64,000 nucleotides of DNA from Poa pratensis (lineage: Eukaryota; Streptophyta; Magnoliopsida; Poales; Poaceae): assembly GCA_947311845.1 (NCBI GenBank), contig CAMZMU010000040.1, forward strand, positions 69,297,560-69,361,559, written 5' to 3'. How positions within the stretch are numbered: position 1 is the stretch's first letter; the number at the start of each line of letters is the position of its first letter. The translations under genes were made by a program, and so were the position numbers. The notes beneath the pieces are model-generated. The model was not told where the DNA came from. It worked only from the letters and a program-made list of their open reading frames with translations, and searched no databases. Positions 22,031 to 34,229 of the stretch are shown one piece after another.

Positions 22031-24790
22031 GCACAACTGGCAATATCTAGTTTGCATAAGTTTAACATCTAAGGAGATGTTTGGTCTTTTCTCATGCTCA
22101 CTCTTGTGGTTCACTCTTGTCATTAGTCCTAAATTGGACAGCGTGAACTTTTATTATTTCTATGCAGGAACAAAACCTTTTCTTTCATAGCCTTTATTAA
22201 TCATATGATCACTTGTAGCTCGGGTTATACAAGGTGTAACCTTGGTTCTTTAACTAAGAAAACAATTCCATTGTTTGCACAACTTGTTGTTTCTTTTGCA
22301 AAGATCCACACCTAGTTCATTCAATGAACCGATAACCCCTTTTGGAAGTTTTTGAATGCCCCCACTCACTTTGCTACTTGTTGCAGTTTTCGTAATGTAA
22401 CCCCATGTTTTTTAAAACATTTCTTGATACACGGATTTTTAAGGAAACACCGTTGTCACCCCTTGGCTTATCTTTATACTTATCTCATAAGATTTTCCAA
22501 TGTAACTCTTACATTTATGAGTTGTTCTCCCTTTTGAAGTAACTTCTTCAAAATACACTTTATGGAGAATACTCAATATTTAATTGGAGTCAATTGAACT
22601 TTTGTTACAAAATTCAACTTGTCAACAATTAATTGTAACTATTCATATTTGATCTTAAAATTACACTAGCCAAGAAATTCTCTTTATGATCAAGATTTAA
22701 AATCACTTGATCATGATCACCATCATTTTTCAACAGCCATGGATCATGCACATGAATTTCTCTATCTTTATGAGATTATAAATTCTCCCATGCATTGAAC
22801 CAAGTTCAAAACATCCTAGTGAAATTTTCGCAACATAATATTATTCCACTATTAGGATACTTCCTAATATGACTAATGATATGTTCCATATGTATATGTC
22901 ATCAAAATCTTTTAATGCCATACTACATAATCAAATAAAACAATTATCTAATTGATGTCACTCAATAATTGAATAACACATTTAAGCTCCCACTGATTTC
23001 TTTGAAATTATGACCTACACTTTCCTTTATGAAACTTTTAAACAAAGTTTATTTGCTTCATCCAATCTTTCAATATCATCCTTCTTTATTTGTAATAGAC
23101 GAATAACTTGATTACTAGTTCTATATTCAATTAATAAGACCCTCGAGCTGTACTTAGTACACTTCCTCGATCAAAATTTTCCTTTGAAGGAATTTGTCTT
23201 ATTAATATCTCATATAGATTAATCTAGCAATTCATTTTCCTGATCTTCAAAACTGTGCTACAGATCCTTAGATCTTTTGTAGTCATTTCTTGATTTTGTC
23301 AGAATACAATTCATGACTAAACAAGTTTTGAGATCTTTCCTTAAGTCTAACAAAAGGAATTTATTATCAAGTTTCCAATAACTTAATAATGATGATATCT
23401 ATGACTTTCTTGTCAAAATCGGATACTACCTTATTGCACCTTTTTATTACTTTATTTCAGCATTCATGTTTCCCAAAAAATGACATGCTCCTTGGTTAAG
23501 TGATTTTCTTGACAAGATGTCATACTCAATGTAATGATTCTCGGTATTAGTCTAAAAGAATTGTCAATTGGCATTGCTTCCGCTTGCACAACTTCTGATA
23601 ACTATTTCCGAAGATTCAAATAATCTCTTCAAGAATCATCATCCTCCCACTGAATTCTTTAGAGGTTTTAAACCTTTAAGAATCACATCTATCTTAGCAA
23701 CAAAGCATTGTTACTTATGTGGTGGTTTATAAGAGGACTTCCAATTAAAATATTGGAACAACCTACAAAGTAATTTATTTATCTTCCAATCTTTTAGGGC
23801 CGAGTTTCATCTTTCGGAAACTCCAAGTCCTAAAACTTTGTGTCCCACAATCGTTTATCTTTCAAAACTATGACACAAACGAAAGATAAATAATTCTTTC
23901 TAAGTCCTTTTAATCTTTAGAACCAAATTCATCTTTCAGAATTATGAGGTATCCAAGATCTTTCACGACCCTTTATAGCCTTTCTTTCAAGACAATGTCA
24001 CAAAATTCAAAGACATATAACTGTGCTAAAACTAACCAAGCAATTAACTATCTAATATGGGTTTCTTGTTTGCATATGAAGACTCTTAGCAATGACTCAT
24101 TCAAAAGTCCATGAATCGGATTCTAATTCAATTCATCACATTACTAACATGATATTTGCAAAATACTTTTGCGAAGTTTCAAGATATCAGAACTTGACTA
24201 TCTTTCAACTTGTCCTTTATTGACTTCATTATGTGCCTTTATACCTAATGAATTCAAACTTCAGAAGAGGATGAAATTCATTAAGTCTTTCACTTGTTGT
24301 TCACAAAAATATCTCAAATTTCCTTCCATCATGCTTATGATGGATTTCAGATGATAGTGCCACACGAAGATGGTGTCAACATAATCACAAAAAAATTCAG
24401 ACCAAAATAATATTTCAATAATTCAAAAGATTTGTAACTTGATTATCCACGAAGGGATTAATCCAAATATTCTTACGATAAACAGGATGAACTTATCCCA
24501 CAAATCCACAAGAGTATTATTTCGCCAAGAATGCGACCTCATTACAAAACCGGGCCGAAACCCACAAATCTTTTAAACTAAATCTTGAAAAGTAAACTGG
24601 AGATGTCTTCATCTTGTGGATGAAAGTCCATGCGCCGAGCTTGACGCACATCTCCTCCTTTTACTCCTCCGTCTCCTTACTTGCCGCTTCTCCTATATCA
24701 AGTGCATAAAATAATTTAGCAATCGAAACTCTAGAATCACTAGTAAGATGACAAATATTATTTCAAGTATAACTCTTATACCTTTCTTGC
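22031..24790 (-). other. Decayed or noncoding internal region of outer Copia
   Basis: About 2.75 kb between the polypurine tract and the gag region. This is where pol should lie on the minus strand, but no ORF exceeds about 80 residues and I found no integrase or reverse transcriptase motif. The base composition is AT-rich, unlike the LTR. The element was probably non-autonomous, or its pol region has decayed. Confidence 0.5.
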
Positions 24791-25627
24791 CTTTAGCAGG
24801 CTTCTTCTTCTGCAACAGGAACTTCTTACAGTTCCTCTTCCAGTGTCCTTTTTTCTTGCAAAAGAAACACTCAGAATCTATTTGAGCTAAGGTCTCAGCC
24901 TTGTTAGATGCCTTAGCACCTTTAGACTTCTTGACTTTGTTCTTCTTGAACTGTGCAGTCTAAGTAACCATCAAAACTTGATTGTTTTCCCTTCTTACAC
25001 TAGCTTCAGCAGTTTTCAGCATTGCAAGGAGCTCATTTGGTGTTTTCTCCAACCCATTCATGTTGTAATTCATGATAAAACCATTGTAAGACGGGGGAGG
25101 GATGCCAACACCACATCTATACACAGCTCAGCTGGGATAGGAAATCCTAGAGCCTGAAGCCTCGTACCATAACCAAACATCTTGATTACATGCTCGCTCA
25201 CAGAGCTTCCTTCTGCCATCTGACATGACCAAAGTGCCTTTGTTATCTCATAATGCTCAGTTTTAGCCTGAGTCTGGTACATGGCCGTGAGTGCGACAAT
25301 CATGTCGTACGCAGAAGTTTGATCAAACTTTTTCTGCAACTCAGGTTCCATACATGTCAACATGAGACATTGAACAGAGATAGCCGTATCACTCAACAGG
25401 GTGTACACATCTCTCTCAGCTTCTGACGCCTCATCACCTGGTTCCTCAGGAAGAGGACCATCGAGGACGTACTCAGTTTTTGCATTCCTAAGAATAATCC
25501 TTAGCGAACGCACCCTATCAGAATAGTTGCTTCCATTTGCAGTCAGGGGTTTCTTCTCAATCAGGGGTCCAAGGTTAAAGGTGGGCACTATGTTACGAGC
25601 CATTGATCTACAACAATTAAAGTTCAC
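24791..25627 (-). pseudogene. gag: Copia Gag remnant of outer element
   Basis: The minus-strand frame 25627-25070 encodes the start of a Copia Gag: NIVPTFNLGPLIEKKPLTANGS, YVLDGPLPEEP, KTEHYEITKALWSCQMAEGS and VSEHVIKMFGYGTRLQALGF, a UBN2-like capsid core. It stops at 25070, but the decayed downstream sequence still shows MNGLEKTPNELLAMLKTAE and, near 24870-24830, the CCHC zinc knuckle CFFCKKKGHWKRNC followed by KKFLLQKKKPAKGKKG. The PLTANGS to YVLD order is the usual Angela/BARE-type arrangement. Confidence 0.78.
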
Positions 25628-26866
25628 TTAGACATGTTCATAATTATTTCTAGCACTATCAAGCGAATCTAAATAAAGTGCTCCCACTAAAATTGATATT
25701 CCTCATGATTAAATTAGTGTATACGAAATCCACGCCCAACATACGATCAAAGGATTGATGAAACTCAATGATCGTAGTTTACGACGGGTAGGCAACCTTG
25801 CCAATCACTTCCTTCCGTGATTTCCGTTTCATCTTTCGATGGATGAGCTCCGAGCTCATGACTAGTCATGCTCGAACGTCAAGACAACCAGCCGTTTTTT
25901 GCTGCATGTACGTTCCATGCACGCCTCCCGAATCCTTGTCCAACTCAGCTCATGGATACACGGCGCCCGAAGACAAGCACCCGGTTTGACGCTGCTACGA
26001 CTTGGAAGAGCACGAACTCCTTGATATTTTTAATTTTAGCTCAAGTAATTAAACTCTACAGCTACTGAGGAATCTCCCTAATAATCACGTCTACTGCGCA
26101 ATCAAGGGAAAAGCAAGAAAACAATATAAAACATGCACAAGTAAATAACACTTCGTGATGCAGTATAGTCTTCTTCCTTTATGTTCCGGTGGCGCCTCCA
26201 CCGGTGTGGCCATGTCGAGGTTCACGACACTTGCATGCCTTTTCCTATCCTCCACTATCACCATAGCTCGACGAACAAGGATCAACGGCACGCCGGCCAA
26301 CAAAACAAAGGTTAGTCAACAAAATATAATTTCTAGACTATACCACATCACATGTCCTGCAAAACAGAGTTAGACGCCTGTAACGTTTGTTTGCATATTC
26401 TAGCGTGGCTGTAGGATCAACGGGACAAGCGAAAATACTACGACCCTTACCAAGCCTGATTATTCATGTTGCTAGATTAACATTACGGGGTGATGGACAT
26501 CCCAACATTACGAAAACGTTGCGGGTCCCCATATAAACGATCACTGGTGCGCGTGACCCCCGTGTGGACCCAGTCCACATGCCCTTTCCACCATCGAGTC
26601 AATGAGACCAACTACAGAATGACCCGGAGCTACTGAAGCACTTCGTTGGCGCCGACGACCATACTAGGAGCAGCCGTAAGGTCCGCGGATTGCCAGAAGT
26701 CCGTAAAATCAAATTATGCCGTTGGAAACAATCTTCAATAGTTCATTGGGAAGCAAACATAAATAAACAGAATGTTAAGAAAGACTTAAATAACATACCC
26801 GCACAAACTTATGCGGTGCCCGCACACCATGTGCTCTAGATCAGATCATGTATCTACGCATAGACC
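25628..26866 (-). other. 5' leader of outer Copia element
   Basis: About 1.2 kb between the primer-binding site and the gag start with no coding signal, the untranslated leader of the element. Confidence 0.6.
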
Positions 26867-26878
26867 GCTCTGATACCA
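26867..26878 (-). other. Primer-binding site of outer Copia (tRNA-Met type)
   Basis: On the minus strand TGGTATCAGAGC lies two bases after the LTR end, the usual distance. Confidence 0.85.
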
Positions 26879-26879
26879 C

Positions 26880-28024
26880 TATTGGGTTGCGCAATGGAAA
26901 TTTAATTTTTTCGCTTAGCATGCTACGCAACATCCCAAGATCTATACTTATGAAGATACATGCGAATACGAAGATCCGACGATCTAGATAGAATAAGTTA
27001 CCAACACCGAAGTTGCGGAAGAAGTGTTGATCACGTAGTCGATGTTGCCCGTCGTCGATGTCGATGACGTAGTCGATGTAGCCTGTCGCCGATTCTCTCA
27101 ACCAAGCCTGGTAGAGAGATCTCGCCTGTCTTCTCCTTGCTTGATCTCCTTGGTCCAGCACAGTGAGGGTCAGATGTCTCACCCCTCCGAGAGCTCGCAC
27201 GCGTACGCCGGGAAAGGTTCAGCAGGGCTTCGCCGTCCAAGCTTGAAACACTACTGGCGTATATGAAGGTGGAGTTCTCAACACATGAGAAGGAGAAAGA
27301 GAGAGATTAGATCTAGTCTAATCGGAGAGGTTGCCTCTAATTAGAGGTTCCCTCTAAATCAACTAGAAGAGATCTAAACTTGAGAGTCTTGTGTCTCCAA
27401 ATAGGAGGAGGTGGGGTTTATATAGATGGCCAAGGGGTGGAGGGACTTGGGCAAGGGGAAAGACCCCTAGCCCAATTCGGTTTGGGAGGAGGAGTTGGAG
27501 TAGGTCCCCTCCCCTCCTTCCTTGCACCGCCTTGCCCGCCGGCCCACCTGGCCGCGTCGGCCCGCGTCGACCTGCCAGGCCGCATTGGCCCACGTGGCCG
27601 CGTCGCCCGTCCGCGTCCGCCTCGGCCCGCCTGGCCGCTGCGCCCGCGTCCGCCTACGCGTCCGTTTCGTCCCACCACCACCTAGTGGTGGTGCGGCTGC
27701 TATGTGGGCCCTAGGGTCCATGTGGCAACCACCTTTTATTGGCTTCAATATTTTTCCAATAATTATTTATCAATTAAACAAATTAATATTTAACTAAATA
27801 ATATTTTGTCTAATTAATTCTTATTTGAATATTTCCTTTTACAAAATATTCACCGAATTAATTACTTATCATATAAAAAACTTTTATATGATCCGGGACA
27901 CCCAGTGTCCGTAGACAAAATACTCTGGATAAATATTTCCACTTATATAAACACCCTCGGAATAAATCCGACAATGATAGTAACTTCTATCATTCCGAGC
28001 CGTCCAACGTCGCCTTTATTATCT

Positions 28025-28060
<36 letters not shown>

Positions 28061-28997
28061 TATCTATCACGCAGATACCATTCCGGTCATACTTTCTCAC
28101 TATGTTCCAGACCAACCAATATACACAACTAACCAATCCTAGTTTAAGCGTGTCGACCGTACAGGTTCGATAACGTGTAGCTATAATTAGATGTGCTCAT
28201 CTAATCACCGGCCAGGGTCAGATCTGAGGATGACCTGAATAAGTGCAACCGTTATGCGAAGACACTCTGTTAAACCTGTTGATTACAAAATACTAATACA
28301 TCATTCCCATTACTCACGATACCAGAACTTTACCCGAGATATACATATCCGTTGATGTTGCCATGAATCTTTTCTGATTCACTACATCTTTGTCTTATCT
28401 CGTTAACCGGCAAGTTCCCTTTACTCGTTCCCGTATTATGATATCCCACACTGTGTAACTTCACCATGCATTGTCTGCAGAACATATTGGATACCTCTCA
28501 TACCGAGTGGGCCCAGGGCATATCTCTCTTTTGACAGAGGAGTAATCTTCCATCTCAGAACATTATGATCATGCATACCTTTATAACCACCCAGTAACTG
28601 CCGTTATGATCACCCTTTTATGGCCGTGATGGTTGACAGCACCAAAGCAATTACTCTAGCATACACAACCCTAATAACCTCATGGTTCAAGGACATGTTG
28701 TATAATAATCTTTCTGAGATAAGCTAAGGACAAAACAAACGAAATCTCTTAGCATACCAAAACTTGGGTCTACCCAGGAATGTCCATGACCATGAAAGCT
28801 TGGTCATCAAGCATTCAACGAATTAGTCTGTAAATAAGACTAGGGTATCTTTTTCTGTTAATGTTTTCTACACGTACGTATGAGCTTTCTCCTGAATCAC
28901 GTATTCATAAATCATAGTAGTTATAGCATAGTATACACAAAACATAATTAATGAACCAGATGTATAAATACATTGCCTTTTGGGCATACATCCAACA
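26880..28997 (-). repeat. Outer Copia 5' LTR, complete (2118 bp)
   Basis: Bounded by TATTGGG (26880) and CCAACA (28997) on the plus strand. It contains a TATA box on the minus strand (CTATATAAACC at about 27415-27425), a GC-rich block with CG-rich repeats of GGCCCGCCTGGCCGC type at 27530-27670 and a (TA)14 microsatellite at 28029-28060. The GC-rich block and the following 0.8 kb are missing from the other LTR copy. Confidence 0.9.
28029..28060. repeat. (TA)n microsatellite in LTR
   Basis: About fourteen TA units, followed by AAATATATC. Confidence 0.9.
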
Positions 28998-29002
28998 ACA
29001 AC

Positions 29003-29160
29003 TCCACTTGCAACTGAAAAATAACTCAGTTGCAACCCGCACTTGCAATTTGAAAAAAGTATCTCAGTTGCAATTTCACTTACAATTAGAAAAATATCAG
29101 TTGCAACAAAACTTGCAACTGAAAAAACTCAGTTGCAACCCGACTTGCAACCGACAAAAA
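29003..29160. repeat. CAGTTGCAACTG-type tandem array, right part
   Basis: Continuation of the array at 10291-10690 after the Copia insertion. Four units with CACTTGCAACTG, A-rich spacer and CTCAGTTGCAAC. The 5-bp target duplication ACAAC links the two halves. Confidence 0.85.
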
Positions 29161-30145
29161 GGGCACATGGAAAATTATTGTAAATGTGCCGCTAAAATCG
29201 AAACCATGGTCATACACAACAAAAGAACAACTTTTACATCCGTACACAAAAAAACACAAACCAAATAATCGACTCACACGAATCTTGACTTGCACTGAGT
29301 GAAATCGGCAAGAATGATAAGAAAAAAAAGGTATAAGGAAATACAAAGAAAAAAGTTTTTTTTTGAATACCAACAAAACCAGATAAAAACTACCAAGATT
29401 CTCGCGACCCTTCAACAGAAAAACAACATAACACAAAAAAGTCACAAACATAAAAGATAAAACAATGAAAGACAAGAAACACTTGGAAAAAATGAACATT
29501 ATTTTCAACCCGTGAACCATTATTTTGAACATCGTGTGTTATTTCTCTCTAAGTATATTTTTTAAATCTAAGAAACAATATTTACATGATTTGAAATAAA
29601 TGATCATATAATTCAAAAAAGTGTTCGCGAATTCAAAAATTGTTCGCGACTTCAAAAAAATAGTCCACATCAATATATTTATCGCAAATTAAAAAATATT
29701 TTCGCTGGTTATAAGAAAGTCTTCACTAGTTAAAAAAAATATTTTTGCCAATTAAAAAATAGTTGCATGACATAAAAAAATCACATGCTTATGAAAAATG
29801 TTCACAAGTCCAATTTTTTTTGACAAAAACATTAGCCTCGAGATCTTAAAATATTCACTTCTTCTACAGTAAAAATATTATTCATAGGTTTTTTTTCTCC
29901 AAAATAATAGAAAACAAAAATATAAAACATAAAAGGAAAGAAGTAAGAAAATTAAAAAAACAAAATCTCAAGAAACAAAAAAAAAAGAGAAGCAAAAGAA
30001 AAAGAAATAGTAAATAAAATGGAAAGAGCAGAAGAAACTAAAAAGAAAAACGATAAAAATAAAATAGAAAAAACACCAAAAGAAAACAAAAAACTTACAT
30101 AACACATTAGGCGTAGATGGGCTAACTGATGCTAAAGGCGTCAAG
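29161..30145. other. A-rich sequence between two arrays
   Basis: Strongly A-rich on the plus strand with oligo-A runs. The only structure is a set of short words (TTCGCGA-ATTCAAAAA) repeated near 29610-29660. The start (29165-29265) is similar to 30835-30925, that is, the same flank follows both arrays. No gene. Confidence 0.55.
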
Positions 30146-30830
30146 CCTCAGTTGCAAGTGCAGTTGCAACAGGGTCATACTTGAGAAATTTCAGTTGCAA
30201 GTATTGTTGCAACTGGGGCATCGCTCGAGAAAATCTCAGTTCGAAGTACCGTTGTAACTGGGGAACAAAAATAGAAAACAATCTCGGTTGCAACTGCAGT
30301 TGCAACTGGGGGTAAAACATAGAACAACATTTTCAGTTGCACGTGCAGTTGCAACTAGGCGCATACCCGACAAAAATCTCAGTTGCAAGTGCACTTGCAA
30401 CTGGAACAAAAATCAGAAGGAAAATCTCCGTTGCAAGTGCAGTTTCAACAGGGGAAAAAAACGCAGTTGCAAGTGCAGTTGCAACTAGGGCATCACTCGA
30501 GAAAATTTCAGTTGCAAGTACAATTAAAACTAGGGACAAAAATAAATAAAAATCTCAGTTGCAAGTGTAGTTGCAACTAGGGCATGCCTCAAAAATCTCA
30601 GTTGCAAGTACAGTTGCAGTTGAGGACAATTTAAAAAAAAAAAACCCGTTGCAATTGCAGTTGCAACTGGGGCATCCCTCTATAAAAATCTCAGTTGCAA
30701 TTGCAGTTGCCACTCGACTTGCAATTGAATAACACAATTGCATCCCATTTGCAGCTGAAAACATCACAGTTGAAGCCGACTTTCAATTGAAAAAATCTTA
30801 GCTGCAACCGGATTTGCAACTGAAAAACAT
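30146..30830. repeat. Second CAGTTGCAACTG-type tandem array
   Basis: About fourteen units of 40-60 bases built from AAATCTCAGTTGCAAGTGCAGTTGCAACTGGGGCAT-type sequence. The consensus is related to the array at 10291 but has two adjacent GTTGCAA words and GGGGCAT spacers. ORFs run through it in several frames because few units contain stops. Confidence 0.85.
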
Positions 30831-32029
30831 TGGCACATAGTAAATTCTTGTATCCGCTTCGCTAAAAATAAAGCACATGGTCATACACAACAAAAAAAAA
30901 AACTTTCGCATCCGTACACAAAAGCCACAAACCAAAGTCTCGCTAATTAAGAAAACTAAATTTAAAACATGAATGAACAATATTTAAGCACACTAAAGTC
31001 TCAAAGAAACAAAACCGTGCACCACTCTACACACACAAATAATAATAAAGAGACAAATTAGAAGGAGAATGGGAAAGTAAACAATAATAAAGAGTATAAA
31101 GCAATACAAATCAAATCATATTTTTCCTCTTGAGAATCAGAAAAAGCAAATAAAACCAAACCGACACGAATCTTAGTGCTAAAAAATCGGATGGTTAGGT
31201 TGTTGAGAATTAGCAAAACCGGAAGAAAAGCAACGAAACACCAAAAAAAATAAAATCCACACACGAGAAATGCATTCGGCCCAATCTGTATACAAAGAAG
31301 AAAAACAAAAAAGGCCCAGCATGCAAACTCTGGATCGATCGATCCTCTCGCGCGTGTAGCTGGTTGCCTACGCGGCTGCGCGCATGTGGCGTACATGTCA
31401 CGTATAGCGACGAATCAAACAAACGAAAAAATACGAATCTTAAGACAAAATTGAATGGTTAGGAAGTTGACTGAGCACTAAGCTAATTCTCAGCTAGCTG
31501 GGAATTAGCAAAACCGATAAAATAAAACGAGTCTACAAACTACTAAATGATACCATCTATGTTAGGCTACTCTATGGTTGTGGCTAGCCATACAGAGCTG
31601 CCATGTCATTTACCATCAACTAAATCTATTCATATATACTTTTTTCGTCCCAGTTCTTTGGACACAATTGGCAAATCTTAAGTTCAAGATGCCAGTTGAT
31701 TATGGCTTTAATCTGGCATACATTGGTGGGGAGAGACAACCAAGAGAAAATTAAATTTTAATGTGTTTAAGAGGTGGAGAATTTTGACTACATGATTTTT
31801 GAATCGCACCCAGAGAACTGTGACATAGGGTGTAATAAAGTTGTCTATACGATTAGTTATTAAAGTATTGTTTTAACCAGTTCTCTATCTCTTTCTTCAC
31901 ATTTTATTAATTTATCTATAAGCACGCCTAGAGCTAGACTTTACATGAGAGCACACTCCCCTCAGGCCTGTTCTTCTCATAGGCAAAAATGTCACGTAGA
32001 TGGTCAATAAACCAGAAAGTGTATTGTGA
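30831..32029. other. Intergenic, no gene
   Basis: It starts with the array flank shared with 29165-29265 (CATGGTCATACACAACAAAA and TCCGTACACAAAA). After that it is ordinary AT-rich sequence with no coding or repeat ends recognised. Confidence 0.45.
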
Positions 32030-32655
32030 TCCCAGGCACCAATACTCCCTCTCATTTAAAAATTTGAAAATCATATTTATGAGTTTCCAAACAATCTGAC
32101 AAAAAATCCAGATATAGCCATGGTGTATCCCACAAACGTGTAAAATCTTAATCTGAGATAATTTATATTATGGGCTACACGAAAATAACAAATCTGATAA
32201 AATTGAGAGATTTGAAAATATACATTCTCAGATCTACACATTTATTATTTTTGTGTAGCTGAGAATATAAAGTTTTTGAAGTTGATATTTTGCACGTTAG
32301 TGGGATATATCATTGGCTATACACAGAATGTTTTTCAAAATTGTTTGAAACATATAAATATGATTTTCGAATTTTTTAAGCAGGAGGGAGCATTGGTGCC
32401 CGGGAGCAAAAAATCTCCACTGGCACTAAACTCACTACATTCTCAGATCTACACATTTGTTATTTTTGTGTAGCTGAGAATATAAAGTTTTTGAAGTTGA
32501 TATTTTGCACGTTAGTGGGATATATCATTGGCTATACGCAAAATGTTTTTCAGATTTTTTTGAAACATATAAATATGATTTTCGAATTTTTTTAAACAGG
32601 AGGGAGCATTGGTGCCTGGGAGCAAAAAATTTCCACTGGCAATAAACTCACTATT
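32030..32655. mobile_element. Foldback MITE with its right arm duplicated in tandem
   Basis: The left arm (32030-32095: TCCCAGGCACCAATACTCCC then TTGAAAATCATATTTATGAG) is the inverse of the right arm (about 32345-32410, and again 32560-32622). The pair forms arms of about 70 bases. The segment 32223-32437 is repeated at 32438-32652 with about 95% identity, so the element has two successive right arms. No coding sequence. Superfamily not determined. Confidence 0.75.
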
Positions 32656-33384
32656 GTACTTGTTGTTCTAAGAAGAATAAATCAATTAGAAAACTGAGAG
32701 CTTGTAGTAAGTATTAATTTTATCTCCAACCCTCAGAACCACGAATGAGACTGAGCTCCATGCATGGTGGCCATCTTTAAAAAAAAATCAATATTTCAAG
32801 TTTCAAACAATTTTGTTTTTTTACATAGATACAATAATATTCCTATGAACGTGTACCAAATTAATAGAAAAGATAAATCATAATCATAGCTACACAACAT
32901 TCATAAAATCTACAAATTTTGTTGGTTTAAAGTTTTTGCATTGTTCACTACATCTAATTTTGTCAGTTTTGTGCGACCAAAATACAATATGTTTCGAGTT
33001 GACTTTTCCATGTTGGTAGAGTACAACATTGTTTAGATCTAGATTTGTGTCAGATTTGTTTTAAAACTTTAAAATGATGTTTTGATTTTTTTTTAAATAA
33101 AGGGCTCCTTGAGTCTCAGCTCCATTTGTCCGCTCCTTGACATGGACATCCCTATATTTCTGTGGACACGTATGTCCCCTCCTGCAACCGCACCTTCATT
33201 TCCAAAATTCAAATTCATGTAAAACATGCACGTAAATCATAGCATATACTATAATTATTCGGAGTCGCAAACAAATAGTTAAAGGACCGTACTATTAAGG
33301 GCACGTGCCCCAGATTATATTTTGGTGGGCATGGATGATCCATGCATGCATGCAGCCACAACCACATAGATTCCTTTTTATTTT
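32656..33384. other. AT-rich intergenic sequence
   Basis: No ORF or repeat boundary seen. Around 32990-33110 words such as TTTTGATTTTTTTTAAA suggest further decayed MITE sequence but I could not define ends. Confidence 0.4.
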
Positions 33385-33935
33385 GAAACTTTAAAATGTT
33401 TTATCTCTTAAATCGTGAATCGAAATTCACATCCGTTTTCATATTTGGCTTTGTCACGACGACATCTTCGATACTAGATCCCATGTTGATATGTTTCGAT
33501 AACGTTTTTTCTGACCCGAGTTGCCAGACTAGAATTATTTGGTCACTAGGTACGATCAAGTTGGTTACCAGGTTAAATTCAAATGGTTTTCTGGGTTTTG
33601 AACTTCGCTTCTTATCGATGTAAGCCTTATGGTAATGACATGTTTTACGTGTTTAGAGTGGATCAAATACTGACTCTTTCGACATGTAGATCATTGCTAC
33701 GACGAAAAACATGTAAACCTTATATGGTAACCGTGTATTATTTGGTTGATAACTCTTAAGTACGAATATGGTAATTACGGTACTGCAATCTGGTAACTGG
33801 TGATAAAAAAAAGTTCGTCGAAACATATTAAGTTGGGATCTTGTTTTAAAGTGCTCGTCGAGACGAATCCAGCAGTGAAAACGGATCATCAATTGCATTA
33901 ACGGTTTAAAAGATAATTCATTTTAAATTCTCGGA
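33385..33935. mobile_element. Foldback element with about 160-bp inverted arms
   Basis: The left arm 33385-33545 (TTTATCTCTTAAATCGT, ATCCGTTTTCA, AGATCCCATGTTGATATGTTTCGA, then CGTTTTTTCTG) is the inverse of the right arm 33760-33935 at roughly 75% identity. Between them are about 200 bases. It fits a long-arm non-autonomous DNA element (Mutator-like type common in Triticeae), an inference from structure. The 75- and 81-residue ORFs inside are not coding. Confidence 0.65.
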
Positions 33936-34229
33936 TCGTGGAAAGATTCTTTACATCATGCACACTTTGCTGCATGCGAAACCAGGGAGGGATGCCCGCC
34001 AGACTGAATTGTTTTGTGGGACACGTCCCCTTGTTAGAATAATCGATAAATTATAAATATAAACTTATTCAGAGTGCATAATTAAATATAAATAGTTCAA
34101 ATTATTTGAAATGCATAATTAAAACGAAAGTTCATTTCTTGTACGGATCCGCATATGCTCCACAAGATAATTAATTAAGTACTTGCATGCATGTCTGTTG
34201 ATTTTGAAGTTATCGTTTTAGACGGAAGG

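Larger units (their letters stand above)
10696..28997 (-). mobile_element. Outer Copia LTR retrotransposon, minus strand, with nested insertion
   Basis: The element is flanked by a 5-bp target duplication ACAAC (10691-10695 and 28998-29002). On the minus strand it reads: LTR (28997-26880, beginning TGTTGGATGT), primer-binding site (TGGTATCAGAG type at 26867-26878), gag, a long decayed internal region, polypurine tract (AAGTGGGAGAC at 22030-22020), then the second LTR. That second LTR is split into 22019-21450 and 11392-10696 by a younger Copia element, and its middle part is missing. The terminal words TGTTGG and CCAATA, and the PBS, place it near the BARE/Angela-like Copia group of Triticeae; the family name is an inference. 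The two LTR copies differ by several percent where I compared them, so the insertion is not recent. Confidence 0.88.

Noticed and set aside
10291..30830. CRISPR array
   Set aside because: Units are diverged, spacers are repeated rather than unique, and the genome is a plant.
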